Positions 10,318 through 21,764 of a stretch of DNA of 64,000 nt are shown here, piece after piece. A program made the position numbers and the translations under genes. The stretch covers positions 7,774,463 to 7,838,462 of the forward strand of contig CM047805.1 of assembly GCA_026214975.1 (NCBI GenBank), written 5' to 3'. The stretch is from Gentiana macrophylla. Its lineage: Eukaryota; Streptophyta; Magnoliopsida; Gentianales; Gentianaceae. The notes beneath the pieces are model-generated. The model did no database searches, was not told the origin of the DNA, and worked only from the letters and a program-made list of their open reading frames with translations. Within the stretch, counting starts at the first letter, position 1. Each line of letters begins with the position of its first letter.

Positions 10318-10374
10318 ATTATAGACCTCTTTCAAAAATCTGCGTTCCTCTGAGCATCGACCCTCAAACCGAAA

Positions 10375-10722
10375 TCACCGAGTTTGTTCATAAGTCTCAA
10401 GCTTTCTTACTAACGACCCTCGTTTCCAAGAGACATACGTTTCCAAGAGACATAAAATCTCTGGCTTATACCTTTGAATTAGATCGCGAACATTGCGGCA
10501 AAAATCCGGGGACCATGTTCCACGGCAATTCCACGTTATAATATGCACTACAAAAAATGTATTAAGAGGATGGAGGGTCGTCCCTCTCCAAAGCATCATC
10601 CGGTTCATCCCGTAGTCTCCACGTAATATCACTGTATTTCCATTTCGATTCTTAACCCATTCTTGTTTTGGTACTCGCGGCACATCGGGGGTTTGATTTG
10701 TGATAGTTAGATCTGCTTTCAT
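10375..10722 (-). pseudogene. LINE ORF2 endonuclease N-terminus
   Basis: The second half of this frame reads IITWNCRGTWSPDF, then RNVRDLIQRYKPEILCLLET and VSWKRG. This matches the start of plant L1-type apurinic endonucleases, whose conserved order is (S/T)WNCRG, then DLxxxxKPDIxxLxET. The glutamate of LLET corresponds to a metal-binding active-site residue of the family. The preceding part is an extension outside the core. The frame ends at 10375. A continuation in another frame (a KLGDFGLRVDAQ-like stretch) runs toward the MITE at 10317, so the domain is frameshifted and then lost. Confidence 0.75.
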
Positions 10723-10850
10723 TCCCAGAACCTTGCCTAGCCGAATTGGTTGGGTGTCAATCTGATGGCAAGTTCTAGTTCATAATGAGTTGCTGTTGGT
10801 GCTCCTTTTGATTTGAAATGTCCTTGAGGGGAGTAGTTAGGATAATTTGG

Positions 10851-11361
10851 TGTAACGCCCCCAGACCTGACGCCTGGTAACGCTACATGAGGCATAAATT
10901 GTCCGGTCAACTGCTTAGACCGTCGTCCTCGCTTGGTCTAAAAGGGCTAACCCGAGTTGACAAGATATTTTATGTCTCACGTACACTTATATGGAGGTGA
11001 GCTTTCTGTTAATTTCCCGATGTGGGATTTTACATTCTCACCCCCTTAGAAGGGACTGGCGTCCTCGCTAGGACGGCCAAGAAGGCGTACTTGGATCGTC
11101 CCTACACGAGGCAACTACACCATCTTTTCTTATCTGTCACGGTAACTTAGGGCCGCCTCGATAATCGGCTCGGATACCATTCTGCATAACGCCCCAGGGA
11201 CAGGCGCTGTAACGCTTGCATGAGCCATAAATTGTCGGTCAAATGCTTGACCGTCGTCCTCGCTTGGTCTAAAAAGGCTAACCCGAGTTGACAAGATATT
11301 TTATGTCTCACACTTATATGGAGGTGCGCTTTCTGCTAATTTCCCGATGTGGGATTTTACA
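10851..11361 (-). mobile_element. Complete TRIM retrotransposon (511 bp) with TTTGG target duplication
   Basis: Two direct repeats (10851-11034 and 11183-11361, about 180 bp) flank a 148-bp interior. Read on the minus strand each starts TGTAAAATCCCACATCGGGA and ends in CA. Two bases after the upstream repeat is a primer-binding site TGGTATCCGAGCC, one mismatch from the initiator tRNA-Met complement. The purine tract AAGGGGGTGAGAA directly precedes the downstream repeat. TTTGG flanks the unit on both sides (10846-10850, 11362-11366). With no ORF and about 500 bp in total it fits the TRIM class and depends on another element's enzymes. Confidence 0.9.
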
Positions 11362-11369
11362 TTTGGCTT

Positions 11370-11576
11370 CTAGTGACCCCCCCCCCCCCCAAGAGATGAT
11401 CGTTTGGCTGGGGTTGTGGGGTTTGTGTTACTCACATGCGGTTCTTTGCGTTTAGCTTTGTTCTTCTTTGTGGTATTTTTGTGCTTGGACCACTTGTTGT
11501 TGCCGCTTGTTTTCTTCTTTGCTTGAAGATATCGTAGAATCTTCTTTCCGTAAAAGCTGATCATGATTGGAGCCAT
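11370..11576 (-). pseudogene. LINE ORF1 basic C-terminal piece
   Basis: The 68-residue frame is rich in lysine and arginine in the middle (KHKNTTKKNKAKRKE) and ends in a glycine run that translates a 14-base poly-C tract (about 11377-11390). Basic, low-complexity tails are usual in plant LINE ORF1 nucleic-acid-binding proteins. It lies between two insertions in the LINE, which is the main reason for the assignment. On sequence alone the call would be weak. Confidence 0.45.
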
Positions 11577-11587
11577 GGCGGTAGAGT

Positions 11588-13573
11588 TGTGGCGCCCGTG
11601 TCCCGTATACGAGTCCTTATCTCGAAAAGAACGCCCGGCACGCGCATATAATTAAAATTTAATCTAATTATATACGTGAGCCTTACATAGTCAAACATCG
11701 AGAACAAGCGAGAAGACAAAAGACTTACTCGGTATAGAAAACAACTATTAAGCGATCGAAAGTAACACAAGTCATGATTGTTACATCACCAAAAGACTTT
11801 ACTATAATCATCAAATACCATAAATCCACTACATGTTGATAACCATAAACTCAACTCAATGATTTCTATCTTTACAAGGGTAAGGAAATCTATCTTGAGC
11901 GTAAAAATGAATAAAAATCAATAGACTTCATCTGCATCATCTTGGGGTCACTCCTTTGTGGCCTCGAAAACAACTTTACAATACTCCATCTTCTCGGGTG
12001 GGAACAATAAAGAAGATGAGGAAATGCAGGCGTACTTAGTAAGGGGTAGAAAAAGCGGCTACAATAAATAGCATATCATATATAACAAGTTACTTTCTAC
12101 AATCTACGCCCACATAAGTTGCATTGAAATCACTCTCGCCTCTCTTAGATCACATAGTACAACCTCACGCACATAAGTTTGTTACACCAATATCAAAGGA
12201 CATTGTGCATTGTGAGAATGCACCGAGACATATGAAGCACCTCTCAAGGGGCATGGACTTAGGTCTCCATGTGTGGAAGTTGCACGTTGTCCCTTGACAC
12301 ATAACTCAAAAGGGTTGTAAGGTTCCCATGCTTGATTTAAAGCGTGCCTTACCAATGATATTGACGTTTTAGCTTTTAGACAACCACATATGTATTTACG
12401 AGTTAAGTACTAACCACCTAGTTCATTCACGTATAAGGCTTCCTAAGGACTTACAGTCTGACATTCTAATTACACTACACTAGCACATTGTAAAAGGATC
12501 AATGACTACTAAGTCACTGTCCCACAAGGCCTAAACAATGCCTTCCGGTGCTCCCACATTCTCCCCACAGAGGGTCTCAGTTATGGTGCAGAATCAAGGT
12601 TACCAGAAGTCGATGTTAGACATTGTCAATTAACATTTAATGTTCCATAAAAACATACAAACCACATCGTATCATTTAATATACGTAAAAGCACCAAAAT
12701 TAATATAATGCATTTGTAATAATTTTATTTTATTTTTCTCTTTTCTTTTCTTTTTTCTTTTCCTATTCCTGATTAAAAAAAAGGACATAATATATGCAGC
12801 ATGAGCATACTGCATAAGCCTTCTTCCCTTCTTATTTTTCATAACCTTTCGATCCATGAATACCTGTTATCTCTTTTTTTTTTCTTTTTCTTTCGACAGC
12901 TATCTTTTCTGCAAAACATGGGATTGCTTTCGACAACTACAAACCAATTACGTATATATACAAACCTAAATCAAACGAATATTTCGAAGGCAGATAAATA
13001 AACAAAAACCACTAGTAAGTTAATTAAAATACCGTTGAACACCCCCTTACCTTTGGTATTTTGAAAGCTAATTCGAAAGCAAAACGGATAGTAAAAAGCT
13101 TCAATCCTCGATTCCAACATCTTTTAAGAATCACCTACGATAATTGACCATTACACTACGATTAGGCAACCTTCTAATTCACCAAAGCTCAAATTTTCTC
13201 AAAACGAGCGGATCTATAATTAGGGCTATGAAGGAAAACTTACGAAAAAAAAAAGCGGTTGGTATCGAAGCGATCGCCTCCTTGCGGTGATCAATTTCTT
13301 CTACTATGGTACGCACACGAAAATTAACCGTTAAGCCCGAATTTGAAAAACAACGTCCGAACTTTTTTTTTTCCTCTTCAAACCGTCGGCCTCAGAAAAT
13401 TTCAACGTGATGAGATACGAGTAGTTTTATGTAATAATACCATTTTATAACCATTAAAATAAATCTTTTTAATTAAATTCTTTTTAATTAAATAAATAGG
13501 TTAAATAATAATTAGGTCATAGTACACATACCCAATTACCATTTTACCCTTTCTGAAGATTCGGGGTGTTACA
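11588..13573 (-). mobile_element. Solo LTR (1986 bp), probably Ty3-gypsy
   Basis: On the minus strand it starts TGTAACACCCCGAATCTTC and ends GGGCGCCACA, with TG...CA ends and no internal coding sequence. LTRs beginning TGTAACACCCCG are common in chromovirus (Tekay/Del-type) Ty3-gypsy elements, which is the basis for the family guess. It splits a LINE ORF1. The flanks AGAGT (left) and AAAGC (right) agree at three of five positions with only transitions elsewhere, compatible with an eroded 5-bp duplication. No second LTR is present, so it is best read as a solo LTR left by LTR-LTR recombination. Confidence 0.65.
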
Positions 13574-13695
13574 AAAGCTGCGGTTTCCATTTGTTTTTGT
13601 AGTTCCATAATTTCATCCGACTCTTGTTCCTCCACATTTTGAGCTTCTGTTTGTCCTTCGTCAGCAGATAACACATCAAATCTTGACCCCGATGC
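13574..13695 (-). pseudogene. LINE ORF1 fragment
   Basis: Minus-strand reading gives SGSRFDVLSADEGQT, then a glutamate-rich segment ending MELQKQMETAA before it runs into the solo LTR at 13573. SRFxxL followed by an acidic linker is common in plant LINE ORF1 proteins just after the nucleic-acid-binding core. The upstream side is cut by the Copia LTR at 13696. The open frame over 13501-13734 includes LTR sequence at both ends and is not a real gene boundary. Confidence 0.5.
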
Positions 13696-14725
13696 TGTTG
13701 GAGAAAAAGCCCTTTTAAAGGGTTGAACGGTCAACTTTAGCGTGATTTACGGATAGGCTCCGATATATGTCATCGAGAGTTAATGATATCATTAAATACT
13801 CCATACGGAGTAGTTGATGATGGGCTTTTGAATCACTCGATTCGGATGTCGGGTGAATGAGAAATTAATGCCTAAAGTTGGTTGAAAATGTGTTGGAGAT
13901 AAGAGTTGAAGGGAGTACCTCAACTCAATATCCACATTGGAAAGATGGGAGATTTGAGCTCCATATATAAGGGCTAGTGTATGCTCTTATAAATGTGCCC
14001 CAAGGGGCAAGGCACTTTTGTGCAGGAGGGAGGACTTAGATATTTCCACACGCGCGCGCGCCGCCGCCTCCGTCCGGCCGGCCGGCTCGGCTCGTGCTCG
14101 AGCTCGGTTCGGTTCGGGTGTTACTATTAATTTTTTGGACAAAATTTCCTTTGAAATTAACCAGAAATTAATTAGTTAATCGTGAGACGGTTGGAAGGTT
14201 CCAGAATAATGTGGAAATGAATTCTGATTGGAATTAATTAATTAAATTAATAAATTCAGCCCCAAATTAAATTAATTTCAAAATTAATTTAATTATTTTC
14301 TGCTTAATTGCTTTTCTTGAGGGAAAAGTCGAGTGGTTAAATCATCGGACCAATCATAATTCAAAAGACATGTCATCCGACCAATCAGAATTGTGGAAAT
14401 AGTTGGCCAATTTTGATTAATTATTTTCGGCCCCTATATCTTTTCCAAGGGGAAAAGGTTGATGATGTGTTCTGGCCAATCACATTCAAGCGTTAGCTTC
14501 CTCCTCTCACTATATAAAGAACCCCATGATGAAGGTTGTAGCATCGAATTTTCTCTTGTGTCTTTCCACCACAAAGTCGATCATATAGATCTAGATATTG
14601 AGTCGAAGAGAAGTCGGAGCACTATGTAAGTTCGCGGAGCTCGGGTTTTGAAGTGCCTCTAAATCCGAGGCGTAAAGCCGTTGTATCTTGGGAGAACGAT
14701 TCTGCGACTACCGTGGGCACCATCT
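13696..14725 (+). mobile_element. Copia 5' LTR
   Basis: Starts TGTTGGAGAAAAAGCCC. About the first 420 bp are nearly identical to 19528-19945, which lies just after a purine tract. It contains a (CG)n/GGC-rich island at about 14050-14105, three CCAATCA boxes (14350, 14381, 14476) and TATATAAAG at 14511-14519, a good arrangement for an LTR promoter. The 3' border is not certain because no clear primer-binding site is visible; about 14725 is a guess from the sequence TGGGCACCATCTGGGAGC near 14714. Confidence 0.75.
14511..14519 (+). promoter_or_regulatory. TATA box of the Copia LTR
   Basis: TATATAAAG lies about 30 bp downstream of the last of three CCAATCA boxes, inside the LTR. The segment after it would be R-U5. 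The corresponding part of the 3' LTR is deleted. Confidence 0.6.
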
Positions 14726-15301
14726 GGGAGCAATTTGTCTTGGGATATAGTTTCATACTACTTTCGGTTTGTCATTTATTTATGCATTTTATATTGCTTT
14801 ACATTCAAGTCAGATCTATATTGTGATAGTTTAACTGCTAGATCTTAATCGTCATTAGATCTATCATTTACTTGTGTTGATTTATTAGATCTAAACCATA
14901 GTTGCTTTGATGTGTTAGATCTACATTATAAAACTAATTTTTAATTTCGAGTTTTATTTTGTGCATTTAATTATCCGTAATTTAATCAGTGAATTACGGA
15001 TGCATTCAAATAATCATTTCACACACGATACACTATCCTAACAAGCTTAAGACAAATTGTGATTCCTGTGTTCTGGATCTGTTCAATTGTGTTCATCTAT
15101 ACTTTTCGCTGTGCACAAATTGGGACTATATATTGTTATGTGCTTAATATCTTGCTATGGATTACTTTGATTTCTTTGTGTACATTCAGTGGGACGTGCG
15201 CCGAAGAAAGAAAATAAAGCAGGGAAAATTAAAATTAATGTATACTGTAGTACTTAGATGCAAACGTTGCGCATGTGCAAGTGACTATATTCCTTTTCGG
15301 G

Positions 15302-15349
<48 letters not shown>

Positions 15350-16950
15350 TGATATTGCTCGATATGAGAGTCAGTTTGGGAAAAGAAGGAAAAAAGAAAA
15401 AAAAAGTAATATAAAATAAAGGGTCATCTTGCTTACCGTGGATTTGATGCCGATTATGTGGGTATAACTTTAGTAATATTTGATTGATGTATTAAATTAA
15501 TCAAATTGCCTTTTGGGGTTCACGAGTTTAACGGAAAGTATATATTTAAATTGATTATGTGGTTGAATGCACTAGTGTGCTTAGTGCTTACGGCTGTAGC
15601 TTCAATATTACGTCTGCAAATTGACCATAAATCAAGTAAATATTTCCTTGTGTGCTAACAGTATGCAAAGAATGGTATTTGCATATGTCATTGCAGATTT
15701 GGTTTTATTTGTTTATTTATTCCTTTGAGTGTGTAGAATAAATATTTTACGTCACTGCATATGCAAGTATATACGTTGTTGAGGATTTATTGCTACTGTT
15801 TATTTTAACTCTCTGTGTACATGTGTAGCATAACTAATTTCCCAACGGAATCTTTGTGTTAAGGAAACTTGTTGTATCATCTCCTTTTGATGGTGATATA
15901 GCGTATAAGTTAGTGTGATATGTAATTATCTCTAACTTACTCATTAAGTTTGCTAGAGTTTGGTAGATATGTCGACTAAGGTGCTGTTTAGTTAATATTG
16001 GTTGTCTTGGCCGACTAAACCAATTTGTGGAAAGAAAAAAAAAAATCATAACAATAAATAATTTTGCTTGTCGTCCACGGTTTTGAAGGTCGGCAATTTA
16101 TTGTGACCTTTTTATGATATCAGAAATATATTTGCACTGGTCCTATAACTTTGCTGCAAATTTGTTTGTTTTCTTTTCATGTGTTGAGCCATACTTAAGT
16201 TTGATATTCGTGAATCAAACAAAGATTCACTAAATTGGTTTACCAATGTGCTTACTTGTCTTATTCTGATTGTATTGGATATGGTAATCATGTCTATCTA
16301 CGTTATTTTGAAATGAAATGAAAGGATACACGAGGTGAATCCAAAAGCGTGGCTTGTGTTTTGTATGACACAAGTGCACATGCATGTTGTAGCACTAGAA
16401 GTAGCATCGGTGACGGTTTATCTCATCCGCTTGGTTGGAAAAATTCGGTGGTGCAACGAACAATGCTTTGAATGATCAAACCGGATTGATCGATTATAAT
16501 GTGATGAAAGCGTGCGGTGAGCACAAAGTGATGCTCCGTATATAGCCATTGAGATTGGCTTTAAGAATTGCTTACATGCTTGAGTAATTTGCTTGTGACA
16601 CTATGACTAGGAATTGCAAATTTTCAAATTCGTTCGTCTATTGATGAACATGGTGTTGTTACCAAATTTGAAATTTGATCCTCATCACAAGTGTCTAATA
16701 TGTGTTGAAGCCATGTTGGCTAACTCACCGGTTGACCGGTAGAAAGGAACACAAAACCTCTAGATTTGTGTAAACTAGAGGTGATAAAAGTATCTTGTTA
16801 CTTTTATTGACCATATCACCAAATATTATGATGATTAAAAAATTTGGAAAGCGAAGATAAGGCTTGTGATGCCTTGAAGGTTGTCGAATGGCGGTGATAG
16901 TAAACATAGCAAGCGGATGAGGCATCCAGTAGTGATTTTGGTAGTGGATA
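14726..16950 (+). other. Decayed 5' interior of the Copia element, with a 46-base poly-A tract
   Basis: No gag or protease frame can be read with confidence. The interior is AT-rich with stop codons in all frames. A pure run of 46 A residues occupies 15302-15347. From about 16330 weak Copia-like peptide fragments appear, but none is long enough to call. Confidence 0.5.
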
Positions 16951-16959
16951 TGATGTATT

Positions 16960-17580
16960 GTTTCATTAGTCTTGCTAAGGGCCCGGCATTATTCATCAAA
17001 CAACTATACCATACACACCTCTACTAAACGGTAATGCTAGACGCAAGAACCAAACTCTTAAAGAGTTGATGGATGCTATGTTGATAAGTTCGAGTTTACA
17101 TCAGAACTTGTGGGGGTAAGATGTCCTCTCAGCAGAATTCATTCTGAACAACATCCCTTCAAAGAAGAAGGGTGCTACCACATATGAACTGTGGAAAGAC
17201 TACAGATTCTTGGAAATGTGGGGGTGTTTGGCTAAGGTCGAAGTACCTAAACCAAAGTGAGTGATAGGATCTAAGATCATTAGTGCCTATTGGTTTTGGT
17301 GCATAAATCAGACATCAATGATGTACATGAACATGTCATCACCGAGTCTAAGAATGTGGTGTTCATTGCCGATATCTTTCCTTGGAAGGAAAGTGTTAAA
17401 GAAGAAGCAAGCATGAGTAAGCGGGCATATGAGTCTGAAAAAGAGAGTGATTCTCAAGAATTTGAAGAACCCCATCGTAGTAAGAGGGCTAAGACTTCCC
17501 GATCTTTTGGTCACGATTTTACGACCTATATGGTAGAAAGCGAACTAAGGACATATGCTGAGGCAATGTCTACTACATAG
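16960..17580 (+). pseudogene. Copia integrase C-terminal part and linker
   Basis: Frame-by-frame reading shows integrase features: a segment like GIIHQTTIPYTPLLNGNARR (the usual family form has a QQNGxAER-like motif), then NQTLKELMDAML, then NIPSKKKGATTYELW and FLEMWGCLAKV. These match the second half of a Copia integrase core and its C-terminal extension. The 17290-17580 frame continues as the linker with EPHRSKRAKTSRSFG, the RRSKR-type segment that precedes RT. Several stops interrupt it (for example the LWG-stop near 17115). The catalytic glutamate position reads N-A-R, so the enzyme is dead. Confidence 0.8.
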
Positions 17581-17589
17581 CTCCTTTCT

Positions 17590-18400
17590 GGAAAGAGTCT
17601 GTAAATAGTGAAATACAATCCATCATGCAAAACCATACTTGGAAGTGGTTGATCTTCCAACGGGAAATAAACCACTCGAGTGCAAGTGGATCTTCAAGAA
17701 GAAGTTAAAGGTTGATGGATTTATTGTAAGGTGTTGTTGGTAGCCTAAGGGTATCGACAGAAAGAAGGCCTTGACTTCTTACCAGTTATGAGAATTACTT
17801 ATATAAGGGTTCTCATCGATATAGCTGGAGTCTATAACTTGGAAATCCTTAAAATGGATGGTTATGGTGAGTTAAAAGAAGAGATGTGCTTGGAACAACC
17901 CGAGGGGTTTATAGTTCCAGGACAAGAGAGTAAGGTGTGTAGACTTGTTAAGTCTCTCTGTGGGCTCGAATAGTAGCCAAAGTTATGGCATGTCGAGTTT
18001 GACAATGTTATCAAGTGGGTAGGACATATATATGTCTACGTTGAGAACACACCTTTGTGATAGTATGTCTATGGCATGCTGATAATGGGAAGTACTCATG
18101 AGAGTATCATGAATACGGAAAGGATGTTGGCAAGGAACTTCGATGTGAAGGACCTGGGAGTTGCCGATTTGATACTAGGGAGTAAGTTCTCTAGACTATT
18201 TGATGGACTTGTGGTGACAAACTCATTATATTGAGTCTGTTTGGAAAGATTTAATGTCTTTGATAAAAGTCCAGTGAGCACTCCACTTGACCTAATTAAG
18301 AATAAAGGTGAACTGTGGATCAAGCGAGATATTCTCAAGTGATCGGAAGTCGATGTACATAACCATTTGTACACGACCGGACTTAGCATGTGCGATGAAT
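17590..18400 (+). pseudogene. Copia reverse transcriptase remnant
   Basis: Remnants of RT motifs occur in order across frames. LDIAGVYNLEILKMDGYGELKEE-like sequence stands where intact elements have a QMDVKTAFLNGxLxEE motif. Then EQPEGFIVP and KVCRLVKSLCGLE follow (17880-17970, family form KLxKSLYGLKQ). The YVDD catalytic motif is not recognisable. RT copies the element RNA into DNA; this copy is non-functional. Confidence 0.8.
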
Positions 18401-18960
18401 AAAATGAGTAGGTTCACGAGTAATCCAGAGATCACAACCATTGGAAAGCCTTAAATAGGCTGTTGAGGTACATAAAATGCGCTATGAGTGCGGGATTACG
18501 ATATATGAGATATCCGGCGATATTAGAAGGATAGTGTGATGCCAATTGGATATCCGATCTGAAAGATTCGAAGTCCACGGTGGATGCTTATTCACGATTG
18601 GTGGTGGTGTTGTGTCTGAAGTCTACAAGACCAGCGTGCATAGCTCATTCCACAATGGAAGCGAGTTTATAGCCTTGTATAAGGTTGGAGTAGGCATTTG
18701 AATGGCTTAGGAATTTCCTTGAGGATATTCCATACTAGTGGTTGCTATCGGCCTACACTGCGATAGTAAGTTGACTATAGGAAGGGCACATAGTAGTGTG
18801 TATAATGGTAAGTCTCGACACATCGCCATAGACCAATACCATTAAATAATCGATCTCTAATGATGTGATTTCCATCGATTATATAAGGTCGAAGGAGAAT
18901 CTTGCGGATCCGCTTACAAAGGTTTAGCTAGATCGGATGTCATTTTGACAACCGGAATGG
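18401..18960 (+). pseudogene. Copia RNase H remnant
   Basis: Fragments match Copia RNase H: a NRLLRYIKCAMSAGLRY-like stretch (18450-18510), a [22 protein letters not shown] stretch (18538-18590), SRHIAI near 18815 and an ENLADPLTKV-like end near 18897-18926. The latter corresponds to the conserved ADxLTK end. Multiple stops and frameshifts are present. About 570 bp of non-coding sequence separate it from the 3' LTR. Confidence 0.75.
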
Positions 18961-19527
18961 GATTGAAGCCTATTACGCATGTTTCCTTGTAGTAGCAACC
19001 CAACCATGTTGGTGGAGATCCCAGATCATGGTTCAAAAGGACAACTAAGCTATAAAGGAGCAGTCCGGCCTTACCCGTTACGAGAGAATAAAAGTGCTAT
19101 CTGCGGAGAGTGTGAGGTTAAGCTTAGATTTTAATGATTCCTATATCTTGATATTCAAGTGGGGTAGGCGAGAATACCGCTTGATAGGAGGTCACCTATG
19201 TAAGTGCGAAGTGGGGCGCTTACATGAGAATTTTGAGGCTTGAATTCTCTAAAGCACTTTCTCAAAACCAAGTGTTGTCGGGGCGAGACGGACACAACCA
19301 TGAGAACCGAAAGTGCTAGGGAAATATTGTGTGAGTGCTATTGTCTTGGTTTACACTAAAAATTTGAAACGATTCAAGACCTAGTTCAGCGATTAGCCGA
19401 CTAAATCCGATAGTACTTCACTAAAGCGGGTTCAAGGCGAAGCTACCTCTCACGATGCAATATTTTTCCGTCGACTTCTCTTGAGTCTGCATTTGCATTT
19501 GCATTAATTTTCATTCATGTGGGGGAT

Positions 19528-19950
19528 TGTTGGAGAAAAAGCCCTTTTAAAGGGTTGAGCGGTCAACTTTAGCGCGATTCTGGATAGACTCCGATATATA
19601 TGTCATCGAGTTAATGATATCATTAAATACTCCATACGGAGTAGTTGATGACGGGCTTTTGAATCACTCGATTCGGATGTCGGGTGAATGAGAAATTAAT
19701 GCCTAAAGTTGGTTGAAAATGTGTTGGAGATAAGAGTTGAAGGGAGTACCTCAACTCAATATCCCACATGGAAAGATGGGAGACTTGAGCTCCATATATA
19801 AGGGCTAGTGTATGCTCTTATAAATGTGCCCCAAGGGCAAGGCACTTTGTGCGGGAGGAGGACTTAGATATTTCCACACGCGCGCGCGCCGCCCTCGTCC
19901 GGCCCGGCCCGGCGGCTCGGCTCGTGCTCGAGCTCGAGCTCGGTTGATTC
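19528..19950 (+). mobile_element. Copia 3' LTR, truncated
   Basis: It follows the purine tract GTGGGGGAT and starts TGTTGGAGAAAAAGCCC. It matches 13696-14115 closely through the GC-rich island and then stops matching at about 19945-19955, so roughly 600 bp of the LTR are lost. The target duplication of the element (GATGC on the left) is therefore not found on the right. Confidence 0.85.
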
Positions 19951-19955
19951 GGTGT

Positions 19956-21764
19956 GTTTATCCATGGTATGTTTTACTGTTTGGATCGTTGGTTTGTCTT
20001 TCTCCTCCTGCTCTTCTTGTTCCATCGGTTGGTTTTCGTCTTCGATTCTGTGCTATATAGAGGAACGGATTTAACCCAATTACCCGATTGATCCGTTCGA
20101 AACCTGCAGATGACCTGGTTTAAAAACATTCTAACAAAAAAAAACCTATGAGATCTCCTTCCAATTTGATAAAACCTGCACGACTCTCATTTAAAAAAAA
20201 AAGCGCAATTGGAGTTGAAACATTCTCACAACAGGTATTCCTTTTTATTTTCAATCCATACACTGATATGTTCCTGCACTAACTTGGACTGCTGTTTTTT
20301 TTTTATAGTTTCTTTGAATGTTATTATATGGAAATCCTTCATGACATTGTCATGATGACCTATACTGGTAATATATATGATCACATCATTAGTAATCTTT
20401 GCACTTTTTCAACAGTTAACTACCTTGCACGGTTGTTGTGGTTCAGATCTCAAAGATATCATTAATCCCTTGCATTTCTATCATTTTATTAGAAAGGTGT
20501 AAACATCTTTACGTTGCCGTTTACCTATTTTCGTGTGTTCATAAAGAAATCTCAAGAACTATGTTCGCGAACAAATCCAAATGTACAATGCTTTGAAATG
20601 CATGAATGACAACATATAGTATAATTTGGTTCAGTGAAGAAAAAAGTAATGAAAGAGTCTACGACTTTGCCTTAACTTTTTAGTAAGAATGGAAAAATAA
20701 TGAAAGACTATATACGAGTTGCCGGAGTTGGCCTTGACTTTGAAGTAAGAACAGAAGCACGCCACCATTTGATACGCGCATATAAAACAATAAACTCTAG
20801 GTCTAGGTAGGCACAAAATCGGTCTCCAATTTTGATGAAAAGTTCGGTGTGAAAAATTCTTGATTTCACATGCTTAGCAGAATTAAATTGCAATTAAATT
20901 TTAATTTATAACAGATTTAAGATTCTCCGGTTGTGTTGCTGACAATGTTTTCTTTCCCAGGTTTCTTATACGTACCTTAACAATTTCTATTAATGATGGA
21001 ATCAACATGTTATACTCAATGTATGCTCCAAGACTAACAATCGTTGTTGGGATATGCTGTCAATGATTTAAGCAGAAGAACACTGATGAAACATTCTCGG
21101 CTTTATGAAACCTTCTTTTTCATATAAACGAAGGTTACAAACTTGGATGCACACCCGTGAATCAAAAGATATTTGGATGTATTCTCGGATGTGTTTCACT
21201 TAGAACATATTTTAATGTCAAATTACAAAATTTTACACGTTTAGGTAGTTATTCTTCAAAGTTATAAACAGGCATGAGATATACATTTGACGTGGCTTCA
21301 TTTCACATTGTTTGGTAGTTCAATTGTTGATAAAGTTAATGCACACCCGTGAATCAAATATGGTGTTTTTAGATTGGTGTAGGATTATTTTACATGTTAT
21401 TGCTTCTTTGTCTTTTGCTATTTCATTAATCATATCATATACACCTTTTAATTTTTTTTATTTCGTGCATTATGCATGGATTTTTGACATATATATATAT
21501 ATATATAAACCCCTCGTCATTTAATGACGGGTAGATGAAGAGGACAGAATACATGAGCCGCATGAGAGAGCATGTGTCTTTTATAAGGAAATAATAAATA
21601 TATAATGTTTTGATTTTTTATTTTACAGTTGAGTGTTTACAGTTGAGTGTTTAATGCAGTTGAGTATGGAGTGTGTTTTTTTTATATTGTTAGACTGAAA
21701 ATTGAAGGTACGTATTATAAAGTGGATTTTCTCATCACTCTGAAGTTATTTTAAGCAACACGAC
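19956..21764. other. Gap between two Copia elements, no recognisable gene
   Basis: The sequence is AT-rich with A and T runs, a short (TA)n run at 21490-21510 and only chance ORFs below 80 codons. The first 150 bp contain a glutamate-rich minus-strand frame near 20020 that might be more LINE ORF1, but the evidence is too thin to call. Confidence 0.4.

Larger units (their letters stand above)
10010..13695 (-). mobile_element. Degenerate L1-type LINE, carrying three younger insertions
   Basis: Read on the minus strand, LINE pieces occur in order: an ORF1-like piece at 13695-13574, a basic ORF1 tail at 11576-11370, a further ORF1-like piece at 10850-10723 and the endonuclease start at 10722-10375. 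After the MITE, a 3' end (10150-10022) ends in AATAAAG and a poly-A run at about 10011-10019. The reverse transcriptase is missing. Insertions within it are a MITE (10162-10317), a TRIM (10851-11361) and a solo LTR (11588-13573); a Copia element abuts at 13696. The joining of pieces is an inference from order and reading direction. Confidence 0.65.

Noticed and set aside
19824..20060. Arginine/alanine-rich ORF at the GC-rich island
   Set aside because: It translates the (CG)n part of a Copia LTR and flanking sequence; the same island at 14050 is not open.
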